The position numbers were made by a program, and so were the translations under genes. From Halobellus rarus (GTDB taxonomy: Archaea; Halobacteriota; Halobacteria; Halobacteriales; Haloferacaceae): 64,000 nt of DNA. This document shows, piece by piece, positions 52,663-61,431 of this stretch. The notes under the pieces are model-generated. The model was not told where the DNA came from and did not search any database. It saw only the letters and a list, made by a program, of their open reading frames with translations. Every line of letters begins with the position of its first letter. The stretch's first letter is position 1. The stretch covers positions 62,001-126,000 of the forward strand of contig NZ_JANHDI010000006.1 of assembly GCF_024494595.1 (NCBI RefSeq), in the 5' to 3' direction.

Positions 52663-53595
52663 ATGGATCCTGAGCTCGCTCGCCTCGGCCACGTCGCGCT
52701 GGAAACGCCCGATCTCGACGGCTCCCTGGAGTTCTTCAGAGACGCCGTCGGGTTCGAAGAAGTCGAACGCAACGGCGACACGTCGTATCTGCGCGCCGTC
52801 GACGAGTTCGATCACCACTCGATCGCCCTCTCGGAAGCCGACGAGCCCGGTGTCGACCATATCGGCTGGCAGACACGAAAGCCGGAGTACCTCGGGGAGT
52901 TCGAAGAGATCCTCGACGAAGAGGACATCGACGTGACCTGGATCGACGCCGGCGAGGAACTCGGTCAGGGCGAGGCCTTCCGCTTCACCACGCCGACCGG
53001 CCACGAGTTCGAGTTCTACTACGAGATGGAGAAGCCGGACCCGCCGGCGGAGCGGCGCTCGAAGCTCAAGAACAAGACCTACTCGCGGACGACGACCAAC
53101 CCGATCGCACCCAAGCGAATCGACCACGTTCAGCTGTGGGACCCCGCGGCCAACGACTTCCGCGAGTGGCTCCAGGAGGCGCTCAATTTCCGCGTGCAGG
53201 AGCGATACGACCGGAAAGACGGCTCTCGGTGGGGGACGTTCCTCAGCGCCAACGGCAACAAGATCGAGGCCGCCGTCATCGAAGACGAGAACGCCGCGAA
53301 CGACCCCGCGCTGCACCACATCGCCTACAAGGTGGACACCGCAGACGACCTCTTCGACGCCCACGACGCGATGAACGAGCACGGCATCCCGACCGACGGG
53401 ATCGGCCAGCACTCGATCTCCCGCGGGAAGTTCCTCTACGTGCGCGATCCGGTCAGCGGCCACCGAATCGAGTTCAACGCCGGCGGCTACCTGGTCTTCG
53501 ATCCGGAGTGGGAGACGATCGAGTGGCAGGAGGGCGATCTCGAGGACCGCCAGTGGATCGGCCAGATCGAGTCGAAGGCTCGCGTCGACTACTGA
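52663..53595 (+). CDS. Type I extradiol ring-cleavage dioxygenase (catechol 2,3-dioxygenase-like)
   Basis: 310 residues, two VOC domains. Iron ligands fit H155 (IDHVQLW), H218 or H219 (LHHIAYK) and E270 (HRIEFNAGG), nearly the spacing of XylE (153, 214, 265); H250 (GQHS) and Y259 (FLYVRDP) fit second-sphere residues. The His that XylE carries at about 199 has no counterpart: the region reads NKIEAAVIED. Cleaves a catechol-type ring next to the hydroxyls using O2. Upstream ATG choice is supported by a TATA-type box 26 bases before. Confidence 0.86.
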   Translation: MDPELARLGHVALETPDLDGSLEFFRDAVGFEEVERNGDTSYLRAVDEFDHHSIALSEADEPGVDHIGWQTRKPEYLGEFEEILDEEDIDVTWIDAGEELGQGEAFRFTTPTGHEFEFYYEMEKPDPPAERRSKLKNKTYSRTTTNPIAPKRIDHVQLWDPAANDFREWLQEALNFRVQERYDRKDGSRWGTFLSANGNKIEAAVIEDENAANDPALHHIAYKVDTADDLFDAHDAMNEHGIPTDGIGQHSISRGKFLYVRDPVSGHRIEFNAGGYLVFDPEWETIEWQEGDLEDRQWIGQIESKARVDY

Positions 53596-54024
53596 TACGA
53601 TCGGTTGTCGTAATTTTCGCGATCGCTCCACCGATGTCGTGATCGCTGTACATTGTTGTAACCGGCCGTGTGCCACGTCCGTCCCGGTATCTCCGGTCGC
53701 GTTCTGCCCTCGAATCGTCAAAAACGACGGATGGACCCCCGTCTCGCGGTTTGAGGAACCGGTCTCCCGGGTCGACGGATCGCGCGCTACCCGCTGTCAG
53801 CACGGTTATCGTGTTCTTAACCGTCTACGGATCCCTTGTCACCGGTGTCCGAAGAACGGATCGAGCGTTACCGGCACTCGAGCCCTTGACCACTTCTAGT
53901 GGCACCCGAACGCGTCCTGTCTCCGCTACCTCCGCCTCGTTTTTCCATCGATCGCCGCGTTGCGGTGGTTATTGACACAAATTCACAAACATTTATCTGG
54001 TTTGGTTCTGTTCCTCACGTTACG
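53596..54024. other. Intergenic region before orphan binding-protein gene
   Basis: About 430 bases. Short overlapping ORFs have no recognisable features. At the right end ATTCACAAACATTTAT (53981-53996) is a TATA-type promoter shared with the amidohydrolase gene. Confidence 0.45.
53981..53996 (+). promoter_or_regulatory. Promoter of the orphan substrate-binding protein gene
   Basis: ATTCACAAACATTTAT; the TATA-type part lies about 30 bases before the ATG at 54025. The preceding ATTCACA word also occurs before the gene at 48440. Confidence 0.55.
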
Positions 54025-55047
54025 ATGTCATTCAAGAGATCGGATCGCCGATCGTTTCTGAAGCACAGCGCAGCGGTCGGGACGGTCGGTCTCACCGGCC
54101 TCGCCGGCTGCTCGAGCATCACTGGCGGGACCCCCGAACTCGGCCTCGCGTTCACGGTGCCCGTCGAGAACATCGCGTCCCTGTTCGCGATCGAAGACAT
54201 TCAAGACCAACTCACGAATCTCGGCTCGGAGTACGAACTCGAGGTCACCCGCGATCAGAGTACGCCCGACTCGTTGAACAAGATGGCGTCCGGAAACGCC
54301 GATTTGGCGCTGCTGTCGACCGTGAGCTACGCGTCGGCGGTTCGCCAGGAGGCGGTTCCGGGGAACATCTCGATGATCGCGACGGACTTCTGGGATGCCC
54401 ACCCCGACTGGTACGGGATCACTATCTTCTCCGGAGCGGACTCTGACATCACCGAACCCGAGGACCTCGAAGGGGCGACGATCGGCGTCAACGCGCAGGG
54501 GACCGGCGTCCACGCGATGATCGTCAAGAAGTTCCAGCAGGTCGGCCTCGACCCCGAGAACGACGCCGAAATCGTCGAACTGCCGTTCCCGACCTTCGTT
54601 TCGGCGATCAACGACGGCCGTATCGACGCCGGCGTCTTCCCGGCAATCTTCGCCGTCTCCGCTCGCGGCGAGGGGTTCAACGAGGTGTACACCTCCCAAG
54701 AGACCTGGGAGCAGGAGTACCCGTTCGCCTACACCGTCGCCGCGAACAGTTCCCTCGACGAGAAGGGCGACGCCATCGCCGCGTGGGGCGAGGACTTCCG
54801 CGAGATGGTCGACTACGCCTACGACAACCGGAGCGAGGTCGTCTCGCTCGCGGCCGAGTACTTCGAGCTCCCCGAACCGCTCGTCGACGGTTTCTTCCTC
54901 ACGGAAAACGACTACTACCGACAGGACCTCACGATCGATATGGACCGCCTGCAGTTCACGATGGACGAGATGGTCAACCTCGGATTCGTCGAGGAGAGCT
55001 TCGACGTCACGGAGTACGCGACGAACGACTACATCCCCTCGAACTGA
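54025..55047 (+). CDS. Orphan ABC substrate-binding lipoprotein (SsuA/THI5-like)
   Basis: 340 residues from ATG 54025. Tat signal SDRRSFLKHSAA and lipobox LAGC, then a type II binding fold (ELGLAFTVPVENIA, LNKMASGNADLALLS, LEGATIGVNAQGTGVHAM, AINDGRIDAGVFPAIF) as in nitrate/sulfonate/thiamine-precursor binding proteins. No permease or ATPase of that importer class is beside it, so the partner is elsewhere or the protein senses a ligand. It lies between the dioxygenase and the E1 genes. Confidence 0.83.
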   Translation: MSFKRSDRRSFLKHSAAVGTVGLTGLAGCSSITGGTPELGLAFTVPVENIASLFAIEDIQDQLTNLGSEYELEVTRDQSTPDSLNKMASGNADLALLSTVSYASAVRQEAVPGNISMIATDFWDAHPDWYGITIFSGADSDITEPEDLEGATIGVNAQGTGVHAMIVKKFQQVGLDPENDAEIVELPFPTFVSAINDGRIDAGVFPAIFAVSARGEGFNEVYTSQETWEQEYPFAYTVAANSSLDEKGDAIAAWGEDFREMVDYAYDNRSEVVSLAAEYFELPEPLVDGFFLTENDYYRQDLTIDMDRLQFTMDEMVNLGFVEESFDVTEYATNDYIPSN

Positions 55048-55357
55048 CGCGTTCGCCCGCCCGATCGACGCTGCGTTCCGTCTTCGTTCTTCGGACCTCT
55101 TTGCGGTACTGTTCAGATAAGAGCGGAACAGTCGGAAACCGATACGGGGGGTCTTCGAAAGCCCCATCCTCGGTGGTCTCTCAGTCAGCAATCGCTTATC
55201 CGAACACTGCCTCGCTCACCGGAAGTTTCGATCAACTGCACGTCTCCTCTGAGGTTTCACGCAGCGGATCTGACACTGCTGATCGCCGTACGGCGTCTAC
55301 CCGTTCGGTATATTTATTATCGACCCGATAAGTCAACCGATACGGATCGAACGACAC
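55048..55357. other. Intergenic region before E1 alpha
   Basis: About 310 bases without a believable ORF. It contains the E1 alpha promoter: TATTTATTATC at 55311-55321, about 40 bases before the ATG at 55358. Confidence 0.45.
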
Positions 55358-56506
55358 ATGACCGAAAACACCACACAGGGGACTGTCGAACTGGACGCTC
55401 CGTGGATCACCCAGAACGACCTCCCCGTCACAAAATATCAAATAATCGATGAGAACGGCGGGTACGACGCCGAGGCGGTTCCGGATCTCGACACGCAGGA
55501 GTTCCTGGATCTGTACCGCTGGATGCTCGTCGAGAAGCGCTACGCCGAGCGGATGATCAACCTCCAGCGGCGCGGCGAGATGGGGACCGTCGGGTCGAGT
55601 CGGGGCCACGAGGCGAGCATCGTCGGCAGCGGCTACGCCCTCGCCGATGACGACTACCTGCTGGCGATGGGCCGCGAGACCAGCGCGATGCTGATGAAAG
55701 GGGTATCGCTCCGGGACATCCTGCTCTTCTGGCGCGGCATCGAGGACGCCCAGAAGTACCTCGCCCAGCAGAACTGTATGATCGGCATCTCCGTCGGCGG
55801 CTACCTCCCCGTGGTCACCGGCATCGGGTGGGGGATGAACATCACCGACACCGACTCGGTGGTGACGGCGCACTTCGGCGACGGCGCGACCAGCACCGGC
55901 GCGTTCCACGAGGCGGTCAACTTCGCGGGCGTCCTCAACGCGCCGGCCATCTTCTACTGTCAGAACAACCAGTGGGCCATCTCGACTCCCTTCGAGAAGC
56001 AGACGAACGCCGACTCGATCGCCCAGCGGGCCGTCGGGTACGGCGTCCACGGGATCCGCGTGGACGGCAACGACGTCCTCGCGGTGTACCACGCGATGAG
56101 CGAGGCGCGAGAACTCGCCCGACAGGGGAATCCAGTGCTCTTCGAGGCGCTCACCTATCGCACGGAGGGTCACTCCACGAGTGACGATCCGACCAAGTAC
56201 CGCGGTAGCGAGGAAGTCGACCAGTGGAAAGACCGGGATCCGATCGAGCGGTACGAGTCGTTCCTCGAATCCGAGGGCCTCTGGGAGGAAGTCGACAAAC
56301 AGGCGATGGTCGACGAGGTGGACGCGGAGTTCGACGCGGCCATCGAAGCCGCGGACGACTACGGGCCGCGAGACGTCGAGGAGCTCTTCGCGTACCTCTA
56401 CGAGGAGATGCCGCCCGAACTCGAATCGCAACTCCACGAACTGGAGCGAAGCCTCCGCGAACTGGACGACCTCGAGGAGTACATCGTGCGGCGGCCGAAG
56501 GGGTGA
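55358..56506 (+). CDS. 2-oxoacid dehydrogenase E1 alpha subunit
   Basis: 382 residues. Thiamine-diphosphate motif GDGATST (174-180) running to NN at 203-204, preceded by RRGEMGTVGSSRGHEA and GGYLPVVTGIGWGMN. This is the alpha subunit of pyruvate, branched-chain or acetoin-type dehydrogenases. The beta subunit follows after six bases. No E2 (lipoyl acyltransferase) or E3 is in the window, so it must share those of another complex. Pyruvate from the aldolase step is a possible substrate. Confidence 0.93.
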   Translation: MTENTTQGTVELDAPWITQNDLPVTKYQIIDENGGYDAEAVPDLDTQEFLDLYRWMLVEKRYAERMINLQRRGEMGTVGSSRGHEASIVGSGYALADDDYLLAMGRETSAMLMKGVSLRDILLFWRGIEDAQKYLAQQNCMIGISVGGYLPVVTGIGWGMNITDTDSVVTAHFGDGATSTGAFHEAVNFAGVLNAPAIFYCQNNQWAISTPFEKQTNADSIAQRAVGYGVHGIRVDGNDVLAVYHAMSEARELARQGNPVLFEALTYRTEGHSTSDDPTKYRGSEEVDQWKDRDPIERYESFLESEGLWEEVDKQAMVDEVDAEFDAAIEAADDYGPRDVEELFAYLYEEMPPELESQLHELERSLRELDDLEEYIVRRPKG

Positions 56507-56512
56507 GTATCT

Positions 56513-57484
56513 ATGCCTGAAACTATCATCGACGCCATCAATATGGCGCTGTCCGAGGAGATGGAGCAGGACGACAGAGTCGTCGTCTTCGGCGAGGACG
56601 TCGCCGAGACCGGTGGCGTCTTCAGGGCGACCGAGGGGCTGAAAGACCGGTTCGGATCGACGCGAGTCGTCGACACGCCGCTCTCGGAGATCGCCATCGT
56701 CGGCGGCGCGGTCGGTCTGGCGGTCTTCGGACTTCGCCCGGTCGCTGAGATCCAGTTCTCGGGGTTCCTTCCCCCGGCGTTCGACCAACTCGTCACTCAC
56801 GCCAGTCGGATGCGATGGCGAACCCGCGGGGAGTGGAGCGCGCCGATGGTCGTCCGGACGCCGTACGGGGCCGGCATCCGCGCGCTGGAACACCACTCCG
56901 AGAGTCTCGAAGGTGCCTATGCACACGTTCCGGGGCTCAAGGTCGTGATCCCGAGCACGCCGTACGACACCAAAGGACTGCTGAAGGCCTCGATCCGCGA
57001 CCCGGATCCGGTGCTGTTTATGGAGCCGAAACACGTCTACCGGTCCATTCGCGAGGACGTCCCCGAGGACGACTACGAGGTTCCCATCGGCGACGCCGCC
57101 GTTCGCCGCGAGGGCGAAGACGTCACGGTGATTTCCTGGGGTGCGATGATGCAACAGACGCTGGAGGCGGTCTCCAAACTCCACGTCGACGCCGAGGTGA
57201 TCGATCTCCGGACCATCTCGCCGATGGATCGAGAGACGATCGTCGAATCGGTGAAGAAGACGGGCCGTTGCGTCGTCGTTCACGAGGCCCCGAAATCTGG
57301 CGGCTGGGGCAGCGAGATCATCGCGACGATCAACGACGAGGTGCTGATGTACCTCGAAGCGCCGATCGAGCGCGTGACGGGATTCGACATCCCGGTTCCA
57401 CTGCTTTCGATGGAGGACTACTACATCCCTCATCCACCCCGGATCGCCGAGGCGATCGAGCGGGTTGCGAGCGATGGCGGGTAG
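56513..57484 (+). CDS. 2-oxoacid dehydrogenase E1 beta subunit
   Basis: 323 residues: INMALSEEMEQDDRVVVFGE and DVAETGGVFRAT at the N-terminus, DTPLSEIAIVGGAVGLAVFG, then a C-terminal transketolase-like domain with VIDLRTISPMDRETIVESVK and HEAPKSGGWGSEI. Forms an alpha2-beta2 E1 with the gene before it (six-base spacing, one operon). Substrate class cannot be set from sequence alone. Confidence 0.94.
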   Translation: MPETIIDAINMALSEEMEQDDRVVVFGEDVAETGGVFRATEGLKDRFGSTRVVDTPLSEIAIVGGAVGLAVFGLRPVAEIQFSGFLPPAFDQLVTHASRMRWRTRGEWSAPMVVRTPYGAGIRALEHHSESLEGAYAHVPGLKVVIPSTPYDTKGLLKASIRDPDPVLFMEPKHVYRSIREDVPEDDYEVPIGDAAVRREGEDVTVISWGAMMQQTLEAVSKLHVDAEVIDLRTISPMDRETIVESVKKTGRCVVVHEAPKSGGWGSEIIATINDEVLMYLEAPIERVTGFDIPVPLLSMEDYYIPHPPRIAEAIERVASDGG

Positions 57485-57714
57485 CAACGACTGCCCCTGA
57501 TGTGTCGGCTGTCGCCCCCTCGCGATCGCGTGCTGCTGTAACGTTTACGCGATCGACTTCGCGTCGCGATAGGCACCCTGACCGAACTCGCGCCGCGACC
57601 GACGGTCCGTGATCGGTTCCTCGGCCGAGACGTCGTTCTCTGTACGTCCGCTTGTGGAACACAAGTTATTTTCCGGATAGACCCGTCGGTTCCGTCGAGG
57701 TTGGGCAAAATTCC

Positions 57715-58278
57715 GTGTGGTCACTCACAGACCGAGACATCGAACGTGGAATCAGACAGGCTATCGTGGCCGTGTTCGTTATCGGTATCCGCCGTCGTAA
57801 CCCGGGAGCAGTCGTCAATTCGATCTTCGCGTTACTGGGGACGTACCTTCCTGATGCCGCCGAACGATGGTTCGACGTCGAATTCAGGCCTTGGCAGCGT
57901 GTATATATCGGCGTCGCTATGGTCACACACGCGGTGGGGATGCTCGGCTCGTACGATTCTATCGGCTGGTGGGACCACCTCACGCACACTCTCTCCGCGA
58001 GCATTCTCGGTGGATTCGCCTTCACTGCGGCCAAACGCCGTGGGCGTAATCCGCGGCCCCGGGTCCTCGGAGCCGTCGTCATCGGTGGACTGCTCTGGGA
58101 GCTGATCGAGTACGTAATTCACGCGGTAGCCGACCGCCTCGGAATCGAACCGATCCTAGTGGTCTACAGCACGAGGGACACGGTGCTGGATCTCCTCTTC
58201 AACCTCGTTGGCGCGCTCCTCGTCCTCGTATTCGGTGAACATCTGCTCGGTAATCTCGTCTACTCTGGTGAGTCGTAA
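57715..58278 (+). CDS. Small membrane protein, DUF2238/YjdF-like
   Basis: 187 residues if begun at the GTG 57715; the ORF stays open from 57652. About five membrane helices with conserved-looking WWDHLTHTLSASILGGFAF, GLLWELIEYVIH and DTVLDLLFNLVGALLV, resembling the DUF2238/YjdF group of inner-membrane proteins with charged residues in the membrane. Function unknown. It stands alone after the E1 beta gene. Confidence 0.7.
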   Translation: MWSLTDRDIERGIRQAIVAVFVIGIRRRNPGAVVNSIFALLGTYLPDAAERWFDVEFRPWQRVYIGVAMVTHAVGMLGSYDSIGWWDHLTHTLSASILGGFAFTAAKRRGRNPRPRVLGAVVIGGLLWELIEYVIHAVADRLGIEPILVVYSTRDTVLDLLFNLVGALLVLVFGEHLLGNLVYSGES

Positions 58279-58657
58279 CTGTCTCTCGTGCACTCTGGTG
58301 ATTGACACACACCGTCGGCGTTATCGAACTCCCGGTACGTTCAGCAGGTAGTGTGTGGTTTTGCGCATTGCGCCAGGTGGTGAATGCTTCGAGTCAATTT
58401 CCAGCGGTTCAACGTGGCTGAAACGGTTCGAGAACGGAGAGAACTCCTGCGGAATTTGATATCGCATTATGAGGTTTACACTAAAATCGAGGATCCACTC
58501 CCTGTTCGTGTGTTGTTTCGTTGTCTGCCCGGGACAACGACACACCACAAACACTAAGTAAACATACAGAAATGCGCTATCAACCGAAATCGATGGACTT
58601 CGAATCACCGGACGATAGAGATCACGAGTTACACCGGCCCTCAGCGGCCGGAGTATA
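58279..58657. other. Intergenic region before the recombinase
   Basis: About 380 bases of lower G+C than its surroundings. A 57-codon ORF at 58384-58557 (plus) and a 95-codon ORF on the other strand overlap; neither has recognisable features or usual codon bias. Could be a decayed insertion, but no repeat ends were seen. Confidence 0.45.
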
Positions 58658-59923
58658 ATGCCGGCGTACGCGCACTTCGACGACCTGACGGATTACGAGC
58701 GGTTTTACCGCGAGGTGATCCTCCCGGCGATCCGTGCGGATCCGGATATGGAGATCGATCCCGCCCGTGAGACCCCGACGTACGCGTGGCTCAAGTCGAA
58801 TTACTCGGGGTTCGTCGAACGACTGCGTCGGGAGTACGACCTCTCGCCCGGGCAGTTCTACGACGCCGTCGGCTTGCCGCCCGAATCGGGTGTCGACAAC
58901 GACGAATGGGGCCTCGATCACGAACCCACCGTTCGAGCGCTCGAAGATTACCTCGAAGAACTCGAACGGGATCGAGGACGGGCCGACACGACGGTCGCTC
59001 CACGCAGGTCCCGCCTGAAGACGTACGCGAGTACGTACCGCGGGGTCAACGGCACAGGCGACCTGCTCTCGCCGCTTCTCGACGAGACCGCGAAACCCGA
59101 CGAAATCGCACGCGTCCGCGATACCTTCCGCGTTCTCGACGATCACCTGGGGACGCTCGCCTCGAAAAAGAAGTACGTCTCGGCAGTGCGGAACTGGTAC
59201 ACGTTCGTCGTCGAGATGGGTCGTGGACTGTACAATCCGGCCGAGAACCTCCTGAATCGGTTCGGCTGGGACGAAGATCCCAAATACGACCATCCGGCGC
59301 TCTCACGTGACGACCTCGCGGCGTTGCTCGACGTCGCGGACGCCGACGAGCGCTTCCTCCTCCTCGCGCTCGCCGGCTGGGGGCTTCGGCCGGTCGAGGC
59401 CTGTGAACTCCACCTCGAGCAGTTAGTGCTCGATCCCGAACCCGACGAGGGATCCGTCCCGTACGTCGAATTCGCTGCTGGGGAACGGAAGAACGCCCGT
59501 CGAACGCGAAACACCGTCGAACTCCTCGTCGGGACCGATACGGTCCGAAGACGCGTCGACGACCTCGCGGACCGAGACGGCTGGACAGGCTACCTGTTGC
59601 CCGGACAGTCCATCGATCGTCCGATATCGACCGCGACCGCCCGGCGATGGCTCCGCGATCTCGGTACGCGGGCGGGAGTCGAAATCGACGGGAGCCATCC
59701 GCTCCCGAAAATGGGCCGACGAACCTGGTACCGGCTCTATCGCCAGCAACGTCCGTCGATAGAAGCCGGAACGGCGGCTGTCGCGGCCGCACAGGGCAGT
59801 CGCGATGCGGCCGTCTCCGAGCGGAACTACCTCGACGAGCGGACGCGGCGGGAGGCACGCGCCGAAGCGATGCGGGAACTCGTTCGCGAGGAACTCGCGG
59901 CGGTTTTCGAGCCACGATTGTAG
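58658..59923 (+). CDS. Tyrosine recombinase/integrase-like protein
   Basis: 421 residues. A core-binding (SAM-like) domain (about 140-200) precedes the catalytic domain. Candidate catalytic set: R244 (GWGLRPVEACEL), K278 or nearby (AGERKNAR), H347 (SHPLPKMGRR), R354/R355, and nucleophile Y391 (SERNYLDE). The box II wording departs from H-x-L-R-H, so activity is likely but not certain. Unusual N-terminal 110 residues. No attachment site, excisionase or phage gene is adjacent; it may be a chromosomal recombinase. Confidence 0.75.
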   Translation: MPAYAHFDDLTDYERFYREVILPAIRADPDMEIDPARETPTYAWLKSNYSGFVERLRREYDLSPGQFYDAVGLPPESGVDNDEWGLDHEPTVRALEDYLEELERDRGRADTTVAPRRSRLKTYASTYRGVNGTGDLLSPLLDETAKPDEIARVRDTFRVLDDHLGTLASKKKYVSAVRNWYTFVVEMGRGLYNPAENLLNRFGWDEDPKYDHPALSRDDLAALLDVADADERFLLLALAGWGLRPVEACELHLEQLVLDPEPDEGSVPYVEFAAGERKNARRTRNTVELLVGTDTVRRRVDDLADRDGWTGYLLPGQSIDRPISTATARRWLRDLGTRAGVEIDGSHPLPKMGRRTWYRLYRQQRPSIEAGTAAVAAAQGSRDAAVSERNYLDERTRREARAEAMRELVREELAAVFEPRL

Positions 59924-59985
59924 AATCACACGTCACAGCGACGTCGGAGAAGTCATACGTCTCCCCCTTGTAGGCCTCCGGAGAG

Positions 59986-60525
59986 ATGACTCAGGAACGC
60001 GATACCGTCCGGCTTCCGCTCGAACCGCTCCGGCAGCGCGTGGCGGAAGCGACGGGACGGTCGGCCTCGTTCGTCGACGTGACGGGCGTGGCACTGGACG
60101 GCGAAACGCTCGAAATCGCTTTCTCGACGCCAGAGGAGGACGTTCCGATCGTCGAGGTGGTCGTCGAGGGGCCGGGAGAGTCGACCGACACCACGCCGGT
60201 CAGACTCGACACTCCCTCGGGATTGAAGATCTACGGCGACCTCTTCCGCATCGAGTACGCTGGCCGCGACGCTGAAACGGATGAGATTCTCGTATCCGTC
60301 GCTCGACGGGAGGGCGAAGATTGGCGGACCGTCCTCGGGTGCGGACAAATGTGGGCCCTCGAAACCGCTCGAAACGGCGAGGCCGTCTCGGTCACTTGTC
60401 GTGCGGAGACGCCGTCTATTTCCGAGGTCGAAGACGAGGACGGCAGTACCGAATCAGCTCGTAACGACGCTGAGACGTCCGAAGACGACGAGGAATCGAC
60501 AGACAGCTTCCTTGGCAACTTCTAA
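59986..60525 (+). CDS. Hypothetical acidic protein downstream of the recombinase
   Basis: 179 residues, not recognised. The first 140 look like a beta-rich domain (VDVTGVALDGETLEIAF, GLKIYGDLFRIEYAGRD), the last 40 are an Asp/Glu/Ser tail ending in SFLGNF. No signal or membrane segment. It follows the recombinase by 62 bases on the same strand and could be co-transcribed. Confidence 0.65.
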   Translation: MTQERDTVRLPLEPLRQRVAEATGRSASFVDVTGVALDGETLEIAFSTPEEDVPIVEVVVEGPGESTDTTPVRLDTPSGLKIYGDLFRIEYAGRDAETDEILVSVARREGEDWRTVLGCGQMWALETARNGEAVSVTCRAETPSISEVEDEDGSTESARNDAETSEDDEESTDSFLGNF

Positions 60526-60686
60526 CCGACGGGTTCGTTCGCGCGTCGCTCCGGAGAGACCGTCTACTGTACTTCCGTTCGGAAATAAAGCGATAACGGC
60601 GATACGATTCGTTACTGTGTGGACCTCACCATTCATCCGCGGTGGTGCCGAGGAGTGCCGTCCTCTCCTCGCGACTAGGAACGGAC

Positions 60687-61091
60687 TTATTCCACCGCTT
60701 CTGCCGACGCGGTGACCACTTCGAGGCTGCGGGTTCGTGGTCCGTCGCACTCGACGAACAGGACGGACTGCCAGGTTCCCAGGGCGAGTTCGCCGGCTTC
60801 GATCGGGACCGAGACGCTCCCTCCGAGGAGCATCGCACGAAGGTGGGCGTCGGCGTTGTCGTCGATCGCGTCGTGGTCGTATCCTTCCCCTCTCGGAACG
60901 AGCCGTTCCAGTGCATTCTCGATATCCGAGAGAAGCCGCCCCTCCGCCTCGTTGACGACGATACCGGCGGTCGTGTGCGGGACGAACGCCGTGCAGACAC
61001 CGTCGACTACGTCATCCGGGACTGCTTCTGAAACCTCCGCGGTCACGTCGCGAACGGCCACGCGTTCCTCCGTTTTCACTTGGATAGACAT
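60687..61091 (-). CDS. yjbQ: YjbQ/UPF0047 family protein
   Basis: 134 residues. DGVCTAFVPHTTAGIVVNEA, DDNADAHLRAMLLG and LALGTWQSVLFVECDGPRTR are the YjbQ signatures with the conserved His and Glu/Asp cluster. E. coli YjbQ has weak thiamine-phosphate synthase activity, and the family is otherwise of unclear role. Convergent with the hypothetical gene on its left and divergent from pncB. Confidence 0.94.
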   Translation of the reverse strand: MSIQVKTEERVAVRDVTAEVSEAVPDDVVDGVCTAFVPHTTAGIVVNEAEGRLLSDIENALERLVPRGEGYDHDAIDDNADAHLRAMLLGGSVSVPIEAGELALGTWQSVLFVECDGPRTRSLEVVTASAEAVE

Positions 61092-61431
61092 ACGTCACCG
61101 TACGCTAGCGAGGCTGATCAGTCTGGTTGTCGCGCGCGCCGGGTCCGTTCTGAGATCTATTTCCGTCGCTCGGAGGTCGACCCCTCGGCAGTTTTCTCCG
61201 GCGTTGAACCGAGAGCCGATCGGCAGCGTGGTCGTTCGGCTTTCCACCTTCTCGGGAGCCACTCGGTGTCGCGTCGGTTACCGGTCACTGTCACGGGTGC
61301 TGTCCCTACCGATCGGTGATCCGATTTCTCCGCATCACCGGTGAGAGGCGACGGCACTCCAAATCGCGATGCGGACGGAGTCTGCCTCCCTCCTGCGACA
61401 GAAACTTGTCAGCGTATTCGTATATCCTACT
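61092..61431. other. Divergent promoter region, yjbQ and pncB
   Basis: About 340 bases. Should contain both promoters; TTCGTATATCC at 61418-61428 is A/T-rich but too close to the pncB ATG for a TATA box. No ORF, repeat or RNA gene was recognised. Confidence 0.4.

Noticed and set aside
55232-57487. 751-codon open frame on the minus strand
   Set aside because: Antisense to the E1 alpha and beta genes, which carry clear TPP-enzyme motifs.
58384-58557. 57-codon ORF (MLRVNFQRFNVAET...) in the gap before the recombinase
   Set aside because: Codon use is unlike the neighbours, no known motif, and it overlaps a longer ORF on the other strand. Not enough to call a gene.
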